A stretch of 64,000 nucleotides of DNA from Marinobacter subterrani (GCF_001045555.1 NZ_LFBU01000001.1:3346461-3410460), one strand, 5' to 3'. Shown: positions 22,841-32,811, counted from the first letter of the stretch. Notes: a model not told the origin generated them from the sequence alone. Numbers and translations: made by a program.

Positions 22841-24595
22841 TCAGGCGGCATTGCCCCGGAACTGCAGTTTGGCCAGTCGTTGATAGAGCGGATTGGTACG
22901 CATCAGTGCCTCATGGCTGCCTACCGCCAGCAGCCGGCCCTGGTCCATGACCGCAATGCGGTCGGCATCCCGGACCGTGGCCAGCCGGTGCGCAATCACC
23001 AGGGTGGTGCGACCGGTGGTGAGCGACGGCATCGCCTGCTGGATCAGATGTTCGCTCTCGGCATCCAGGGCGCTGGTGGCTTCGTCCAACAGCAGAACCG
23101 GCGCGTCCGCCAGCAAGGCCCGGGCAATGGCCAGGCGTTGCTTCTGGCCGCCGGACAGCCCCAGGCCGGCGTCTCCCAGGGGTGTCTCATAGCCGTTCGG
23201 CAGTTTCTGGATGAACTCATGGGCATGGGCAATCCGGGCAGCCTGCTCCACATCCCGCTCGCTGGCATCGGGCCGGGCATAGCGGATATTGTCCGCCACC
23301 GTGCCATGAAACAGGGCCGGGTTCTGGGGCACGAGGGCAAAGCACCCGCGCAGGGATTCCAGGGACAACTCTGCCGTATCCACCCCGTCGATCAGAATCC
23401 GCCCCTGTTCTGGCTGGTAGAAATGCAGCAGCAAATCAAACAGCGTGGATTTGCCCGCGCCAGACGGCCCTACCAGCGCCAGGGTTTCCCCGGCGTTCAC
23501 CATGAGCGTGAAGTCTGTGAGCGCCGGCTGTTCCGAACGCCCGGGGTAACTGAAGCCCAGGTGATCGATGCGTAGTTCGCCCCGGACGGGTTCGGGAAGG
23601 TTCCGGGTGGCCTGTCTGCGTTCGAACGCAGGCTCAGTCTGCAGCAGCTCGAACAACCGTGCCGCCGATCCCGCTGCCCTCTGCAGTTCACCAATTACCT
23701 CACTGATGGCGCCGGCGGCCACCCCCACCAGCAGACTGTAAAACACAAAGGCCGCCAGCTCCCCCGGGCTGATCCGGCCGTGAATCACGTCCAGACCCCC
23801 GATCCAGATCACGATGCCGACGGCACCCATCACCAGGGAAATGGCCAACGTGGTCAGCCAGGCCCGTTGACGGATACGTTGCCGGGCGATGTCGAAGGCT
23901 TTTTCCGAAACCCCGGCAAAAAACCGGCGGTCGTGGGGCTGGTGATTGAAGGCCTGAACGGTTTTAATCTGGGTCAGGTTCTCGCCCACATAGCTGCCCA
24001 CATCCGCCACCCGGTCCTGACTGAGCCGTGACAGCGCCCGAACCCGCCGACCGAAGAACAGGATGGGCGCAATTACCAACGGAAAACCCAGCAGAATGAT
24101 ACTGGCGAGCTTGGCATTGGTTATGAACAGCAGCAGCAACCCACCGACGAGCATCAGGGCGTTGCGCAGGGCAATGGACACGGTAGAGCCAATGACCGAC
24201 TGCAGCACCGTGGTATCAGCGGTAAACCGCGACTGGATCTCCAGGGCACGGTTCTGCTCGAAAAACCCCGGATGAAGATCAATCAGGTGGTTGAACACCT
24301 TTTTGCGAATATCCGCCACAACCCGCTCGCCGATCCAGGACACCAGATAGAACCGGGCAAACGAGCCGAACGCCAGGCCCAGTACCAGTATGAAGAACAG
24401 CCCGATGGCCTTCGCCAGATTTTCCGGAGACTCGGTGGCTAATCCCTGATCCACCAGGATACGTAAACCCTGCCCTAGCCCGAGCGTGATACCGGCCGTG
24501 AAGATCAGCGCCACCAGGGCACCGGCGACAGCCCGGCGATAGGGCCTGATAAAGTCGATAACCAGTTTCAGGGCCTTGCGGTGACGAGTGTTAAT
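22841..24595 (-). CDS. ABC exporter, fused permease-ATPase (MsbA-like)
   Basis: Transmembrane domain first (FIRPYRRAVAGALVALIF and further helices), then the ATPase with Walker A GPSGAGKST, signature LGLSGGQKQR, Walker B VLLLDEATSALD and H-loop IAHRLATV. No ATG, GTG or TTG lies at the expected N-terminus. The frame is open to 24721 (TTG/GTG), but that extension is Trp/Cys-rich and unlike the family. An ATT at 24593-24595 has GGAGG six bases upstream, giving 584 residues, the usual size. I therefore propose a non-canonical ATT start. The exporter substrate (lipid, peptide or drug) is unknown. It is divergent from a second ABC exporter. Confidence 0.85.
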   Translation of the reverse strand: MNTRHRKALKLVIDFIRPYRRAVAGALVALIFTAGITLGLGQGLRILVDQGLATESPENLAKAIGLFFILVLGLAFGSFARFYLVSWIGERVVADIRKKVFNHLIDLHPGFFEQNRALEIQSRFTADTTVLQSVIGSTVSIALRNALMLVGGLLLLFITNAKLASIILLGFPLVIAPILFFGRRVRALSRLSQDRVADVGSYVGENLTQIKTVQAFNHQPHDRRFFAGVSEKAFDIARQRIRQRAWLTTLAISLVMGAVGIVIWIGGLDVIHGRISPGELAAFVFYSLLVGVAAGAISEVIGELQRAAGSAARLFELLQTEPAFERRQATRNLPEPVRGELRIDHLGFSYPGRSEQPALTDFTLMVNAGETLALVGPSGAGKSTLFDLLLHFYQPEQGRILIDGVDTAELSLESLRGCFALVPQNPALFHGTVADNIRYARPDASERDVEQAARIAHAHEFIQKLPNGYETPLGDAGLGLSGGQKQRLAIARALLADAPVLLLDEATSALDAESEHLIQQAMPSLTTGRTTLVIAHRLATVRDADRIAVMDQGRLLAVGSHEALMRTNPLYQRLAKLQFRGNAA

Positions 24596-24744
24596 GATGT
24601 GCCTCCACGGTGTTTGCTGCTGTAGACTCCAGCTCCAATACGGTTTCGTCCTGGAACAGGACTCATCATACTTGATCTCCCAGGGCTTTCGCTGGCAGGA
24701 ACTCTTGTTACCGAGCACCAACAGTCGTTGGTGTGGAGAGCACT

Positions 24745-24893
24745 GTCGGATTACGCTGCGCTAATCCGACCTACCCGAAGCCGGAGTCAGACCGTAGGTC
24801 GGATTGGCGCAGCGTAATCCGACAACTCCACCCACGCTGGCTCCCAGAATTTGGAGTCAACTCGTAGGTCGGATTAGCGAAGCGTAATCCGAC
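24745..24893. repeat. three copies of a 30-base palindromic repeat between divergent ABC genes
   Basis: Copies at 24745-24774 (reversed), 24794-24823 and 24864-24893 share GTAGGTCGGATT-RGCG-MAGCGTAATCCGAC. Each is itself an imperfect palindrome (GTCGGATT...AATCCGAC). This is a REP-like element common in proteobacterial intergenic DNA. Copies 1 and 2 face each other, so they can form a larger hairpin. The surrounding DNA, 24722-24916, carries no gene and must also hold the promoter of the plus-strand ABC gene. Confidence 0.85.
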
Positions 24894-24916
24894 AACATTG
24901 TTAAAGGATATTCCCT

Positions 24917-26701
24917 GTGCGCGCCTACGCCGACAACGACTACCCGGCAGATCACAAGCCGGACTGGAAAATCATTTCAGGCCTCTGGCCCTATCTTGCC
25001 GAATTCCGCGGCCGGGTGGTCCTTTCCCTCGCTTTGCTGGTGCTGGCCAAGCTGGCTACCGTCGCCACACCCATTGCCCTGAAATACATCGTTGACTACC
25101 TGGACCAGAGCCGCGGCGCCGACATGCTGCTGTGGATTCCGGTGGTTCTGGTGGTGGCCTACGGTTCGCTGCGCTTCGGAGCGACGCTGTTCAATGAGCT
25201 GCGGGATGCGGTGTTTGCCCGGGTAGCAGAACGAGCCATGCGGCGGGTGTCCCTGCGGATATTCGAGCACCTGCACCAGCGGGAACTGGCTTTCCACCTG
25301 GACCGCAAGACCGGCGGGCTGGCCCGGGATATCGAGCGGGGCACCAACGGTATCAGCTTCCTGTTGCGCTTCACCCTGTTCAATATTGTCCCCACCCTGC
25401 TGGAAATCCTGATGGTCGCCGGCGTCCTGTTTGTGGCGTTCAACGTGGGCTATGTCGTGGCCATACTGGTGGCGGTGGTAGTGTATGTGGTCTTTTCGAT
25501 CAGGATCACCGAGTGGCGGACCAAATTCGTGCGCGAAGCCAATGCCCGGGATAACCAGTCGAACTCGCGGGCGATCGACAGCCTGCTGAACTATGAAACC
25601 GTCAAATATTTCAACAATGAACGCTATGAGGCGCAGTTATACGACGTCGATCTGGACGACTGGGAACAGGCCCGGTTGAAAAACCGCCTGTCCCTGGCCG
25701 CCCTGAACTCCGGCCAGGCGCTGATCATCGGTCTGGCGATGATCGTAATTATGGCCATGGCGGTTCGGGAAGTGGCCAGAGGTGAGATCACCCTGGGTGA
25801 CTTCACCATGATCAACGCCTATCTGCTCCAGCTGTTCATTCCCCTGAACGCCCTGGGCTTTGTCTACCGGGAAATCCGGCAGGCCCTGGTCAATGTCGAG
25901 CGCCTGTTCAAACTGCTCGGGGATAAACCGGCCATTCAGGATGCACCGAATGCCACCGAGCTGGCTGTGGATAAAGGCGAAGTGCAGTTTGACCATATCC
26001 ACTTTGCCTATCGCCCCGACCGGCTGATTCTGCAGGATGTGAACTTCTCCATTCCGGCCGGTCATACCCTGGCCGTGGTGGGCGCCAGTGGTGCGGGCAA
26101 ATCCACCCTCGCCCGTCTGCTGTTCCGCTTCTACGAGGTGGACCAGGGTGCCATCCGTATCGATGGTCAGGATATCCGGACCGTGACCCAGGACAGCCTG
26201 CGGTCGGCGATTGGGGTGGTGCCCCAGGATACGGTGCTGTTCAACGACACCCTGTACCGGAACCTGGCCTATGGCCGGCCGGAAGCCACCGAGGAGGAGG
26301 TCTACCGGGCGGCCCACCTGGAAGACTTTATCCGCAGCCTGCCGGACGGTTACGAAACGAAGGTGGGCGAGCGCGGCCTGAAGCTCTCCGGTGGCGAAAA
26401 GCAGCGGGTGGCCATTGCCCGGGTGATTCTGAAGAACCCGCCGCTGCTGATTCTGGATGAGGCCACGTCCTCGCTGGATTCGCTCTCAGAGCAGGCGATC
26501 CTTGGGGCGCTCAACGAAGTCAGCCGGCAACGGACTACGCTGGTGATTGCCCATCGGCTCTCCACCATCCGCGATGCCAACACCATCCTGGTGATGGATG
26601 GCGGGCGCATTGTCGAAAGCGGCAGCCATAGCGAATTGCTGGAGCTCGGTGGCCACTACGCCCATCTTTGGGAGCAGCAGCATCGGAGTGGCGAACAGTA
26701 A
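24917..26701 (+). CDS. ATM1-type ABC exporter (ABCB7/HMT1-like)
   Basis: 594 residues from a GTG at 24917, preceded by AAAGGATA. The transmembrane domain carries ATM1-type features: RDAVFARVAERAMRRVS, FEHLHQRELAFHLDRKTGG, ERGTNGISFLLRF and NYETVKYFNNE. The ATPase has GASGAGKST, LKLSGGEKQRVAIARV, LILDEATSSLD and IAHRLSTI. ATM1-like exporters move glutathione-linked or metal-related compounds and are linked to Fe-S and heavy-metal handling. The substrate here is not testable from context. It ends at a large inverted repeat facing recD. Confidence 0.9.
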   Translation: MRAYADNDYPADHKPDWKIISGLWPYLAEFRGRVVLSLALLVLAKLATVATPIALKYIVDYLDQSRGADMLLWIPVVLVVAYGSLRFGATLFNELRDAVFARVAERAMRRVSLRIFEHLHQRELAFHLDRKTGGLARDIERGTNGISFLLRFTLFNIVPTLLEILMVAGVLFVAFNVGYVVAILVAVVVYVVFSIRITEWRTKFVREANARDNQSNSRAIDSLLNYETVKYFNNERYEAQLYDVDLDDWEQARLKNRLSLAALNSGQALIIGLAMIVIMAMAVREVARGEITLGDFTMINAYLLQLFIPLNALGFVYREIRQALVNVERLFKLLGDKPAIQDAPNATELAVDKGEVQFDHIHFAYRPDRLILQDVNFSIPAGHTLAVVGASGAGKSTLARLLFRFYEVDQGAIRIDGQDIRTVTQDSLRSAIGVVPQDTVLFNDTLYRNLAYGRPEATEEEVYRAAHLEDFIRSLPDGYETKVGERGLKLSGGEKQRVAIARVILKNPPLLILDEATSSLDSLSEQAILGALNEVSRQRTTLVIAHRLSTIRDANTILVMDGGRIVESGSHSELLELGGHYAHLWEQQHRSGEQ

Positions 26702-26802
26702 GGGGAGGGGCCCTTCCAAAACACGCTCCTTCGGCACATCCATGTGACGCTCGGGCTCCGCCATCCCTGGCTCCGCACGGTTTTGGAAGGGCCCCTCCCC
26801 TT
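26700..26802. repeat. perfect 23-base inverted repeat between the ATM1-type gene and recD
   Basis: Left arm 26700-26722 (AAGGGGAGGGGCCCTTCC then AAAAC) and right arm 26780-26802 are exact reverse complements, separated by 57 bases. The left arm overlaps the final stop codon by two bases. The spacer holds a GGGATGG/CCATCC-type palindromic stretch. No U tract follows, so it looks more like a dispersed palindromic element than a simple terminator, though it may end both convergent transcripts. Confidence 0.8.
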
Positions 26803-26824
26803 ACGGTCGCATCAAGCCTGGGTA

Positions 26825-29089
26825 TTAACCTTCCCCAAGCCGAAGCGCCAGCCCGGAGGCGCGCACTACCTGCTGCCCGACAGCGTCCCTCAGAACGTCC
26901 TGGTTGCCGGTAATCAGGCTGAACCAGTTCCGGGCCCGGGTGATGCCGGTGTAGATCAGCTCCCTGGTCAGTACCGGGCTCAGCCGGTCTGGCAGCACCA
27001 GGCAGGTGTGGTTGAACTCGGAACCCTGGGATTTGTGCACGGTCATGGCGTACACGGTTTCCAATTGCTGCAACCGGCTGGGCGAGATCCAGCGGATACC
27101 ACCGGTGCTGTCGCCGCTCGGGAATGCGACACGCAGAGTGTCCCTGGCCTCACCGTTGGCCGTCTTATCCCAGGGTACTCGAAAGGTAATGCCGATATCC
27201 CCGTTCATCAGGCCCAGGTTGTAGTCATTCCCGGTGACCAGCACCGGCCGGCCGGCGTACCAGCCTTCCGCTCTCGGGATCAGCTTTTCCGCCAGCAGAT
27301 GCCGGGCGACCCGGTCGTTCAGACCTTCCACTCCCCAGGGGCCTTTGCGCAGGGCACAGAGAATCTGGAAGTCGTTGAAGGCTTCCAGAACCTGAAGCGC
27401 AAGCGCATCCCATTCTTCGCGGGGGCTGGTTTCTGTCAGGTCCTGATCCTGCATCCGTTCCAGGTAATGGCGATAACCGACTGGCGGTGGTAGCTCTTTG
27501 CCATTCACTACCCGAGCCTGCCCGGCGTTACGGAAAGCCTCTGGTGAGCCGGTAATGGCATGGCGGCAGATCTGTTCCAGTGTTGCTTCCAGGTCGGGTT
27601 TTGGTTGGTGGCCATTGAGCCAGACCACATCCTCGAACTCCGCCTCCCGGATCTGGCGTAGCACCGCGCTGTCCAGAGCGCTGGTGTTGACCGCTTCTGC
27701 CAGCTTGCGAATGCCACTGCCTTCCTCGAACCGATAGCTCTTGCGCAGCATGGCCACGGCCTGGTCCATCGCCCGGCCGTTCGGGTCGATGAGGGTGTCC
27801 GGGACAGGTTCGGCGGTAATGGCCGCCAGCCACCGGGCGGTGTCCGGGGTGTAATGGGCAATCACAGCCCGCTGGCACAGCTCACCCAGTACCGCACCGG
27901 CATCCACCGAAGCCAACTGGTCCTTGTCGCCCAGCAGGATCAGTTGGGCACTGGCGGGCAGGGCGTCGAACACCGAGGCCATCAGGTCGACATCCACCAT
28001 GGAGGCTTCATCGATCACCAGGATATCCACCAGCAGCGGGTTGTCCCGGTTATGACGGAACTTGCGGGTATCCGGCCGGCTGCCCAGCAGCCGGTGCAGC
28101 GTGGTGACCCTGGTCGGTATATCGGCAGGCACCACGTTGCCCGGCAGTCCGGACAGCGGTAGCCGGCTGACCGCACCGCCGATGGATTCGTTGAGGCGGG
28201 CGGCGGCCTTGCCGGTCGGGGCGGCCAGACGAATGCGGAATTTGCGGCCGGACCGTTCCGGCGATTGCCCGGCGACCGACTGCAACGCCGCCAGAAGGTT
28301 CACGACCGTGGTGGTCTTGCCGGTACCGGGACCGCCGGTTATAACGGCGAAGCGGTTACGGGCCGCCAGGGCGCAGGCCAGCTTCTGGTAATTTACCGGC
28401 TCCGGCGACCGGAACAATTGGCCAAGGGCTTCCGACAGGGTCCGGGCCGGGGCAGACGCCGGGTCTGCCAGGGGGGTTGGCAGGGCCAGGCGCTGCAGAA
28501 TGCCGTCGGCAATGCGCTGTTCATAGCGCCAGAACCGGCGCAGGTAGAGCCGGGTTCCGTTCAATACCAGTGGTGTTGTAAGTGAGCCATCACTTACCGT
28601 GCAAGTGCTTGCCAGGGCCGACTGGAATCTGGAGAGGGTGATGCCTGCCAGCAGATCCTCGGGTTTTACCTGGTTCCGCTGCGTCGCTTCCGGCTCCGTG
28701 AAGGTATCGCGCGGTTCTTCCGGCGGCAGCGACAGGGTGGTGCCGGCATCGGCCAGCAGGTTGGTCAGGTCGATACAGACGTGGCCCCGGCCGACCTGAT
28801 GGGAGGCCAGCGCCGCCAGTAGCAGAACCAGCGGCCTCGGGGCTTCGCCCTGCTCTTCCGCGAGCTTGCCGATCAGGCGGGCAAAGCCCACGTCCAGGGG
28901 CCGCAGCCATTCTGCCTGTTGCCATTGCTCAAGCAGCGCGTCGGTCTGTGCCAGGCTGGCCAGCAAGCCGGAATGGTCCACCGCTTCGGACTTTGCAGCG
29001 GATGCCGGGGCCGTGGGCGGCACGTTGTCGCCCAGATCCAGGGTAATCTGGTGATCGGAATGCTGGGTATGAGAGCGGTTTCGGCTCAT
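26825..29089 (-). CDS. recD: exodeoxyribonuclease V subunit alpha (RecD)
   Basis: 754 residues. The superfamily 1B helicase motifs are clear: Walker A ITGGPGTGKTTTVVNLL, motif Ia APTGKAAARLNE, motif II VIDEASMVD, motif III LGDKDQLASVDAGAVLG, and the C-terminal YAMTVHKSQGSEF. RecD is the fast 5'-3' motor of RecBCD. Its ATG overlaps the recB stop (ATGA). It is the last gene of the recC-recB-recD unit. Slightly longer than the E. coli protein (608) because of N-terminal and internal extensions. Confidence 0.97.
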   Translation of the reverse strand: MSRNRSHTQHSDHQITLDLGDNVPPTAPASAAKSEAVDHSGLLASLAQTDALLEQWQQAEWLRPLDVGFARLIGKLAEEQGEAPRPLVLLLAALASHQVGRGHVCIDLTNLLADAGTTLSLPPEEPRDTFTEPEATQRNQVKPEDLLAGITLSRFQSALASTCTVSDGSLTTPLVLNGTRLYLRRFWRYEQRIADGILQRLALPTPLADPASAPARTLSEALGQLFRSPEPVNYQKLACALAARNRFAVITGGPGTGKTTTVVNLLAALQSVAGQSPERSGRKFRIRLAAPTGKAAARLNESIGGAVSRLPLSGLPGNVVPADIPTRVTTLHRLLGSRPDTRKFRHNRDNPLLVDILVIDEASMVDVDLMASVFDALPASAQLILLGDKDQLASVDAGAVLGELCQRAVIAHYTPDTARWLAAITAEPVPDTLIDPNGRAMDQAVAMLRKSYRFEEGSGIRKLAEAVNTSALDSAVLRQIREAEFEDVVWLNGHQPKPDLEATLEQICRHAITGSPEAFRNAGQARVVNGKELPPPVGYRHYLERMQDQDLTETSPREEWDALALQVLEAFNDFQILCALRKGPWGVEGLNDRVARHLLAEKLIPRAEGWYAGRPVLVTGNDYNLGLMNGDIGITFRVPWDKTANGEARDTLRVAFPSGDSTGGIRWISPSRLQQLETVYAMTVHKSQGSEFNHTCLVLPDRLSPVLTRELIYTGITRARNWFSLITGNQDVLRDAVGQQVVRASGLALRLGEG

Positions 29090-32000
29090 GCGGCCACCTC
29101 CACGGCTACCGGTTCGCCATCGAACAGCGCGTCCAGCTGCTCAATCAGTGCCCTGGGCGGCTTGTCGGTAAAGGCACCGCCAGAGGTGGAATGGGTTCCG
29201 CGCAGAAACAGGTACACCGCACCGCCGATGTGCCGGTCATAGTCATAACCCGGCAGCCGCGCCTTGAGCAGCCGGTGCAGGGCCAGCAGATAGAGCACGT
29301 ATTGCAGGTCGTAGCGTTTATCCAGAATGGCGTTGCCCATGGCCTGGTCGGTATAGGCGCTGTCATCCTCGCCCAGGGTATTGGATTTGTAGTCCAGCAC
29401 GTAATACTGCCCGTTGTGTTCGAACACCAGATCGATAAAGCCCTTGAGCATGCCGTTGAATCGGGTCTCCTCGACCCGGGGCCGGTCTGCGCCGTTCAGG
29501 GTGTGCGCGGTCACCAGCTGGTCCAGTTTCCGGACGCTGACGTTGCGGCTTTCAAACCAGAACTCCAGTTCCGGGCGCAGGGTGGTCAGGTTGGCCAGGC
29601 TGACGCGTTCAGTGCCGGCCCGGTCCAGGTTCAACGGTCTGCTGATCAATGCCATCAGCCACCGCTCCAGCGGCTCCACCCAGTCACTCCAGCCACGGGT
29701 CCCGCAGCGTCGGGTCAGTTGCTCATGAAGCAGGGGTGGGTTATCCACAACCCGCTGGAACCCCTGTTGCGTGCACCACTCCAGCAGTTCGTGCAGGAAG
29801 GTGCCGGGGCCGGCGCCTTTGGGGAAGTTGTGCTGGTTGCGGTGCGAAGCTGTCGGTTCTGCCGCTTCTCCTGCCTCCTGGCCGCTTTCTTCCAGCAGGT
29901 TCTGGGTCTGAGCGTCTTCCACCTCACCGGTGAAGGCGATCCCGGTGCCGGTCATGCCGGTGTATTCGATGGACGAGTAACTGGCAATCCACCAGTCCTC
30001 TTTTGCCTCCCGGGAGGAGACCAGCGCCGGGCCGAGGGCCTCCGGGGCATGTTCGTGGTATTGCGTCTCGTCCGGATCCGGTAACGGCGTAATACGGATC
30101 TCTGCCCGGCCCTCTGCCAGCTGACTCAGGCAGTCGCTGATACGGTTCTGCCCGTCACCCGCAATCAGGTAGCCCAGGCCGCTTTGCTGCCAGTGGTCCA
30201 GGGCCGCCGTGCCCACCCAGGTGGCGAAACGGGCCCGGGTCAGGGCCACGTAGAGTTTACGGATATCTTCGCCCAGGCGTTCCTGGTCGGCCCTGGCTAC
30301 ATGCTCCGGCGCCGGGTCGAACACGGTGACCAGCTTGCCCTTCTCATCGTGATAGCGCACGAAAGCCTGCTTTTCACTCTGGGCGCGAAAGGCGGTGCCG
30401 AACGGCAGGAACACCAGGGGGTACTCCAGGCCCTTGGATTTGTGCACGGTGATGACCTTCACCAGGCCGGCATCGCTTTCCAGCCGCAGGGTACGGTGCT
30501 CGTCTTCCTCGTCCGCCGCTCGCAGGATCTGGGTGTAGTGGTGCACCAGGGCATGTTCGCCGTCCAGTTGCAGGCTGTCCTGCTGCAGCAGCTCGGCAAT
30601 GTGCAGGATGTCGGTGAGTCGCCGTTCGCCGTCAGGCCGCTGCAGCAACCGGCCCGGAACCTCGAACTCCATCAGGAAACTGCGCAGCATGGGCAGAACC
30701 CCCTGCTTCTGCCATTGCTGCTGATAGCCGATAAAGCGTTCGATTTCCCGCTCCAACACGAGCTCGTCGGTGAGCAACTGATTCAGGGCTTGCCAGGACC
30801 GACCCAGGGTGGGCGTGGCCAGGGCCGCGCGGATGTAGGCCAGTTGCCGGGGCTCGGCAAACGCCCGCAGCCAGCACAGCATTTCGGCTGCTTCCCGGGA
30901 GGTCAGCACCGAATCCCGATCCGACAGGTACACACTCTTGATGCGCCGGCGGCCCAGGGCGTCCCGCACGGCGCCGGCCTCGTTGCGGTTGTTCACCAGA
31001 ACCGCGATGTCTTTCGGGGCAACCGGCACCAGATCCTCCGGATGATCCAGCAAGGCAAAACCCGCCTGCCCGCCCTGGCCCAGGGTCAGCACACGGGCGA
31101 TCTCGCTGGCGCAGGTTTCCGCCACATCGGCCGTGGCGGCGCCCTTGGCAATGCCCTTGGGGTTGCCGTCCCGGTCCTCTTCGCCGGATTCGTGGGTCCA
31201 GAACACCAGGCTGGGTTGAACCTCGCCGTCGATCGACCATGCCCGTTTGGTGCCGTTTGCGGCCACGCCCTGGAACGGCAGCGGTGAGCTGTCGCCCTTG
31301 CCGAACAGGAAGGCGCCGTCCCGGCTGTGCTGGTCGCTGTGTTCGAAGACCCGGTTGACCGCCGCCACCATGGTTCTGGCAGAGCGGAAGTTCTTGCCGA
31401 GTGTGTAGGTTCGCTCCTTCACACCCTGCCTGGCCTGCAGGTAGGTGTAGATGTCCGCACCCCGGAAGCCGTAAATGGCCTGCTTGGGATCCCCGATCAT
31501 CAGCAGGCAGGTGCTGGCATCGCCGCCCGCCACATCGTAGATGCGGTCGAAAATGCGGTACTGCACCGGGTCGGTGTCCTGGAATTCGTCGATCAGGGCG
31601 ACCGGAAATTGCCGGCGGATGGTGGCCGCCAGCTGGTCGCCCCGGGGGCCGTGCAGAGCATCGTCCAGCCGGGTGAGCAGATCGTCAAAGCCCATTTCCG
31701 AGCGTTTCTGCTTTTCCGATTCCAGCCGCCCGGCAATCCAGTGGCTGGCGTGGCGCAGGATGTCGGATTTGGCGCTGGGCTGGTTCTGGCTGAACGCCAT
31801 GAGTTCTTCGATCGCGTCGAAGGCCGGGTGATGGGGGGCGGATTCGTCGCCTTTGAGGATGTTGTCGAGCCCCTCGGGCGTCTGGTTTTTAAACCCCGCG
31901 GCACTGTCGATTTTTTCCGGCAACAGGTCGTCGGATTCCGCCCAGGCAACCAGAAAATCCCAGACCTTGAACATGGCGTTCTTGCTGCCGCCATGGAGCC

Positions 32001-32811
32001 GTTTGCTCTTGTTCAGATCGTTCAACAGCTCGATGACTTCCTCACGCCACTGACTCCAGGGGTGAGCCTTAAGGGCCTGTGACTGTGCCAGACGCTGGCT
32101 GACCACCTGGTCGATGGCCTGGTGAACGCTGTCCGGCGGTGTGCCCAGGCTGCCCGGGTCATCAATCAGGTTGCGCACGGCCTGGCGCAGGTTGACCGGC
32201 GTCTTCCAGTGGCTCAGGGCCTCGTCCATCAGGGCCGGCGGCAGTGGATAGACAAAGGTGCGCCAGTAATCCCGGGCAACCTCGTCCAGCAATTCGCTCT
32301 GGTCGGTTTCCAGGGTGAGTTTGAACAGGCTGCCGCTGTCGAAGGCGTGCTCACTGAGCATGCGGTTGCAGAAACTGTGGATGGTGGATACCGCCGCCTC
32401 GTCCATCCATTCCGCCGCCAGCAGCAGTTTCTTTCGGCAGTCCGGCCAGCTGGCCGGATCCGGGTAGCTTTCGTCCCTTAGCTGATAGATCAGCGCCGTT
32501 TCTGCGGGTGGCTCAGCCTCGTCGGGTGCATCGGAGAACACCTCGGCGGCCTGGGTCAGGCGGGTGCGGATGCGGTCCCGCAGTTCCTTGGTGGCAGCCT
32601 CGGTAAAGGTCACCACCAGCAGGTTGGGCGGCAGCAGGTTCTGCAAAGGGCTGTCGGACGGCTGGCCGTGGCCAAGCACCAGGCGCACGTACAGAATGGC
32701 GATGGTGAAAGTCTTGCCGGTGCCGGCACTGGCCTCGATCAGGGCACTGCCGTTCAGGGCCAGGGCCAATGGATCCAGGTTCGGATTCCGGTTGTTCATA
32801 GGCTCAGTCAT
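29086..32811 (-). CDS. recB: exodeoxyribonuclease V subunit beta (RecB)
   Basis: 1241 residues from the ATG at 32811 (TEPMNNRNPNLDPLALAL). UvrD-type helicase motifs: Walker A EASAGTGKTF (residues 26-35), ALIDEFQDTDPVQY, LMIGDPKQAIYGFRGAD, TVHKSKGLEYPLVF. The C-terminal nuclease domain has GFIDLVFEHNGQYYVLDYKSN, with the conserved D and the DYK catalytic pair. It is a 3'-5' helicase and the sole nuclease of RecBCD. The ATG overlaps the recC stop and the stop overlaps the recD start, giving coupled expression. Confidence 0.97.
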   Translation of the reverse strand: MTEPMNNRNPNLDPLALALNGSALIEASAGTGKTFTIAILYVRLVLGHGQPSDSPLQNLLPPNLLVVTFTEAATKELRDRIRTRLTQAAEVFSDAPDEAEPPAETALIYQLRDESYPDPASWPDCRKKLLLAAEWMDEAAVSTIHSFCNRMLSEHAFDSGSLFKLTLETDQSELLDEVARDYWRTFVYPLPPALMDEALSHWKTPVNLRQAVRNLIDDPGSLGTPPDSVHQAIDQVVSQRLAQSQALKAHPWSQWREEVIELLNDLNKSKRLHGGSKNAMFKVWDFLVAWAESDDLLPEKIDSAAGFKNQTPEGLDNILKGDESAPHHPAFDAIEELMAFSQNQPSAKSDILRHASHWIAGRLESEKQKRSEMGFDDLLTRLDDALHGPRGDQLAATIRRQFPVALIDEFQDTDPVQYRIFDRIYDVAGGDASTCLLMIGDPKQAIYGFRGADIYTYLQARQGVKERTYTLGKNFRSARTMVAAVNRVFEHSDQHSRDGAFLFGKGDSSPLPFQGVAANGTKRAWSIDGEVQPSLVFWTHESGEEDRDGNPKGIAKGAATADVAETCASEIARVLTLGQGGQAGFALLDHPEDLVPVAPKDIAVLVNNRNEAGAVRDALGRRRIKSVYLSDRDSVLTSREAAEMLCWLRAFAEPRQLAYIRAALATPTLGRSWQALNQLLTDELVLEREIERFIGYQQQWQKQGVLPMLRSFLMEFEVPGRLLQRPDGERRLTDILHIAELLQQDSLQLDGEHALVHHYTQILRAADEEDEHRTLRLESDAGLVKVITVHKSKGLEYPLVFLPFGTAFRAQSEKQAFVRYHDEKGKLVTVFDPAPEHVARADQERLGEDIRKLYVALTRARFATWVGTAALDHWQQSGLGYLIAGDGQNRISDCLSQLAEGRAEIRITPLPDPDETQYHEHAPEALGPALVSSREAKEDWWIASYSSIEYTGMTGTGIAFTGEVEDAQTQNLLEESGQEAGEAAEPTASHRNQHNFPKGAGPGTFLHELLEWCTQQGFQRVVDNPPLLHEQLTRRCGTRGWSDWVEPLERWLMALISRPLNLDRAGTERVSLANLTTLRPELEFWFESRNVSVRKLDQLVTAHTLNGADRPRVEETRFNGMLKGFIDLVFEHNGQYYVLDYKSNTLGEDDSAYTDQAMGNAILDKRYDLQYVLYLLALHRLLKARLPGYDYDRHIGGAVYLFLRGTHSTSGGAFTDKPPRALIEQLDALFDGEPVAVEVAA

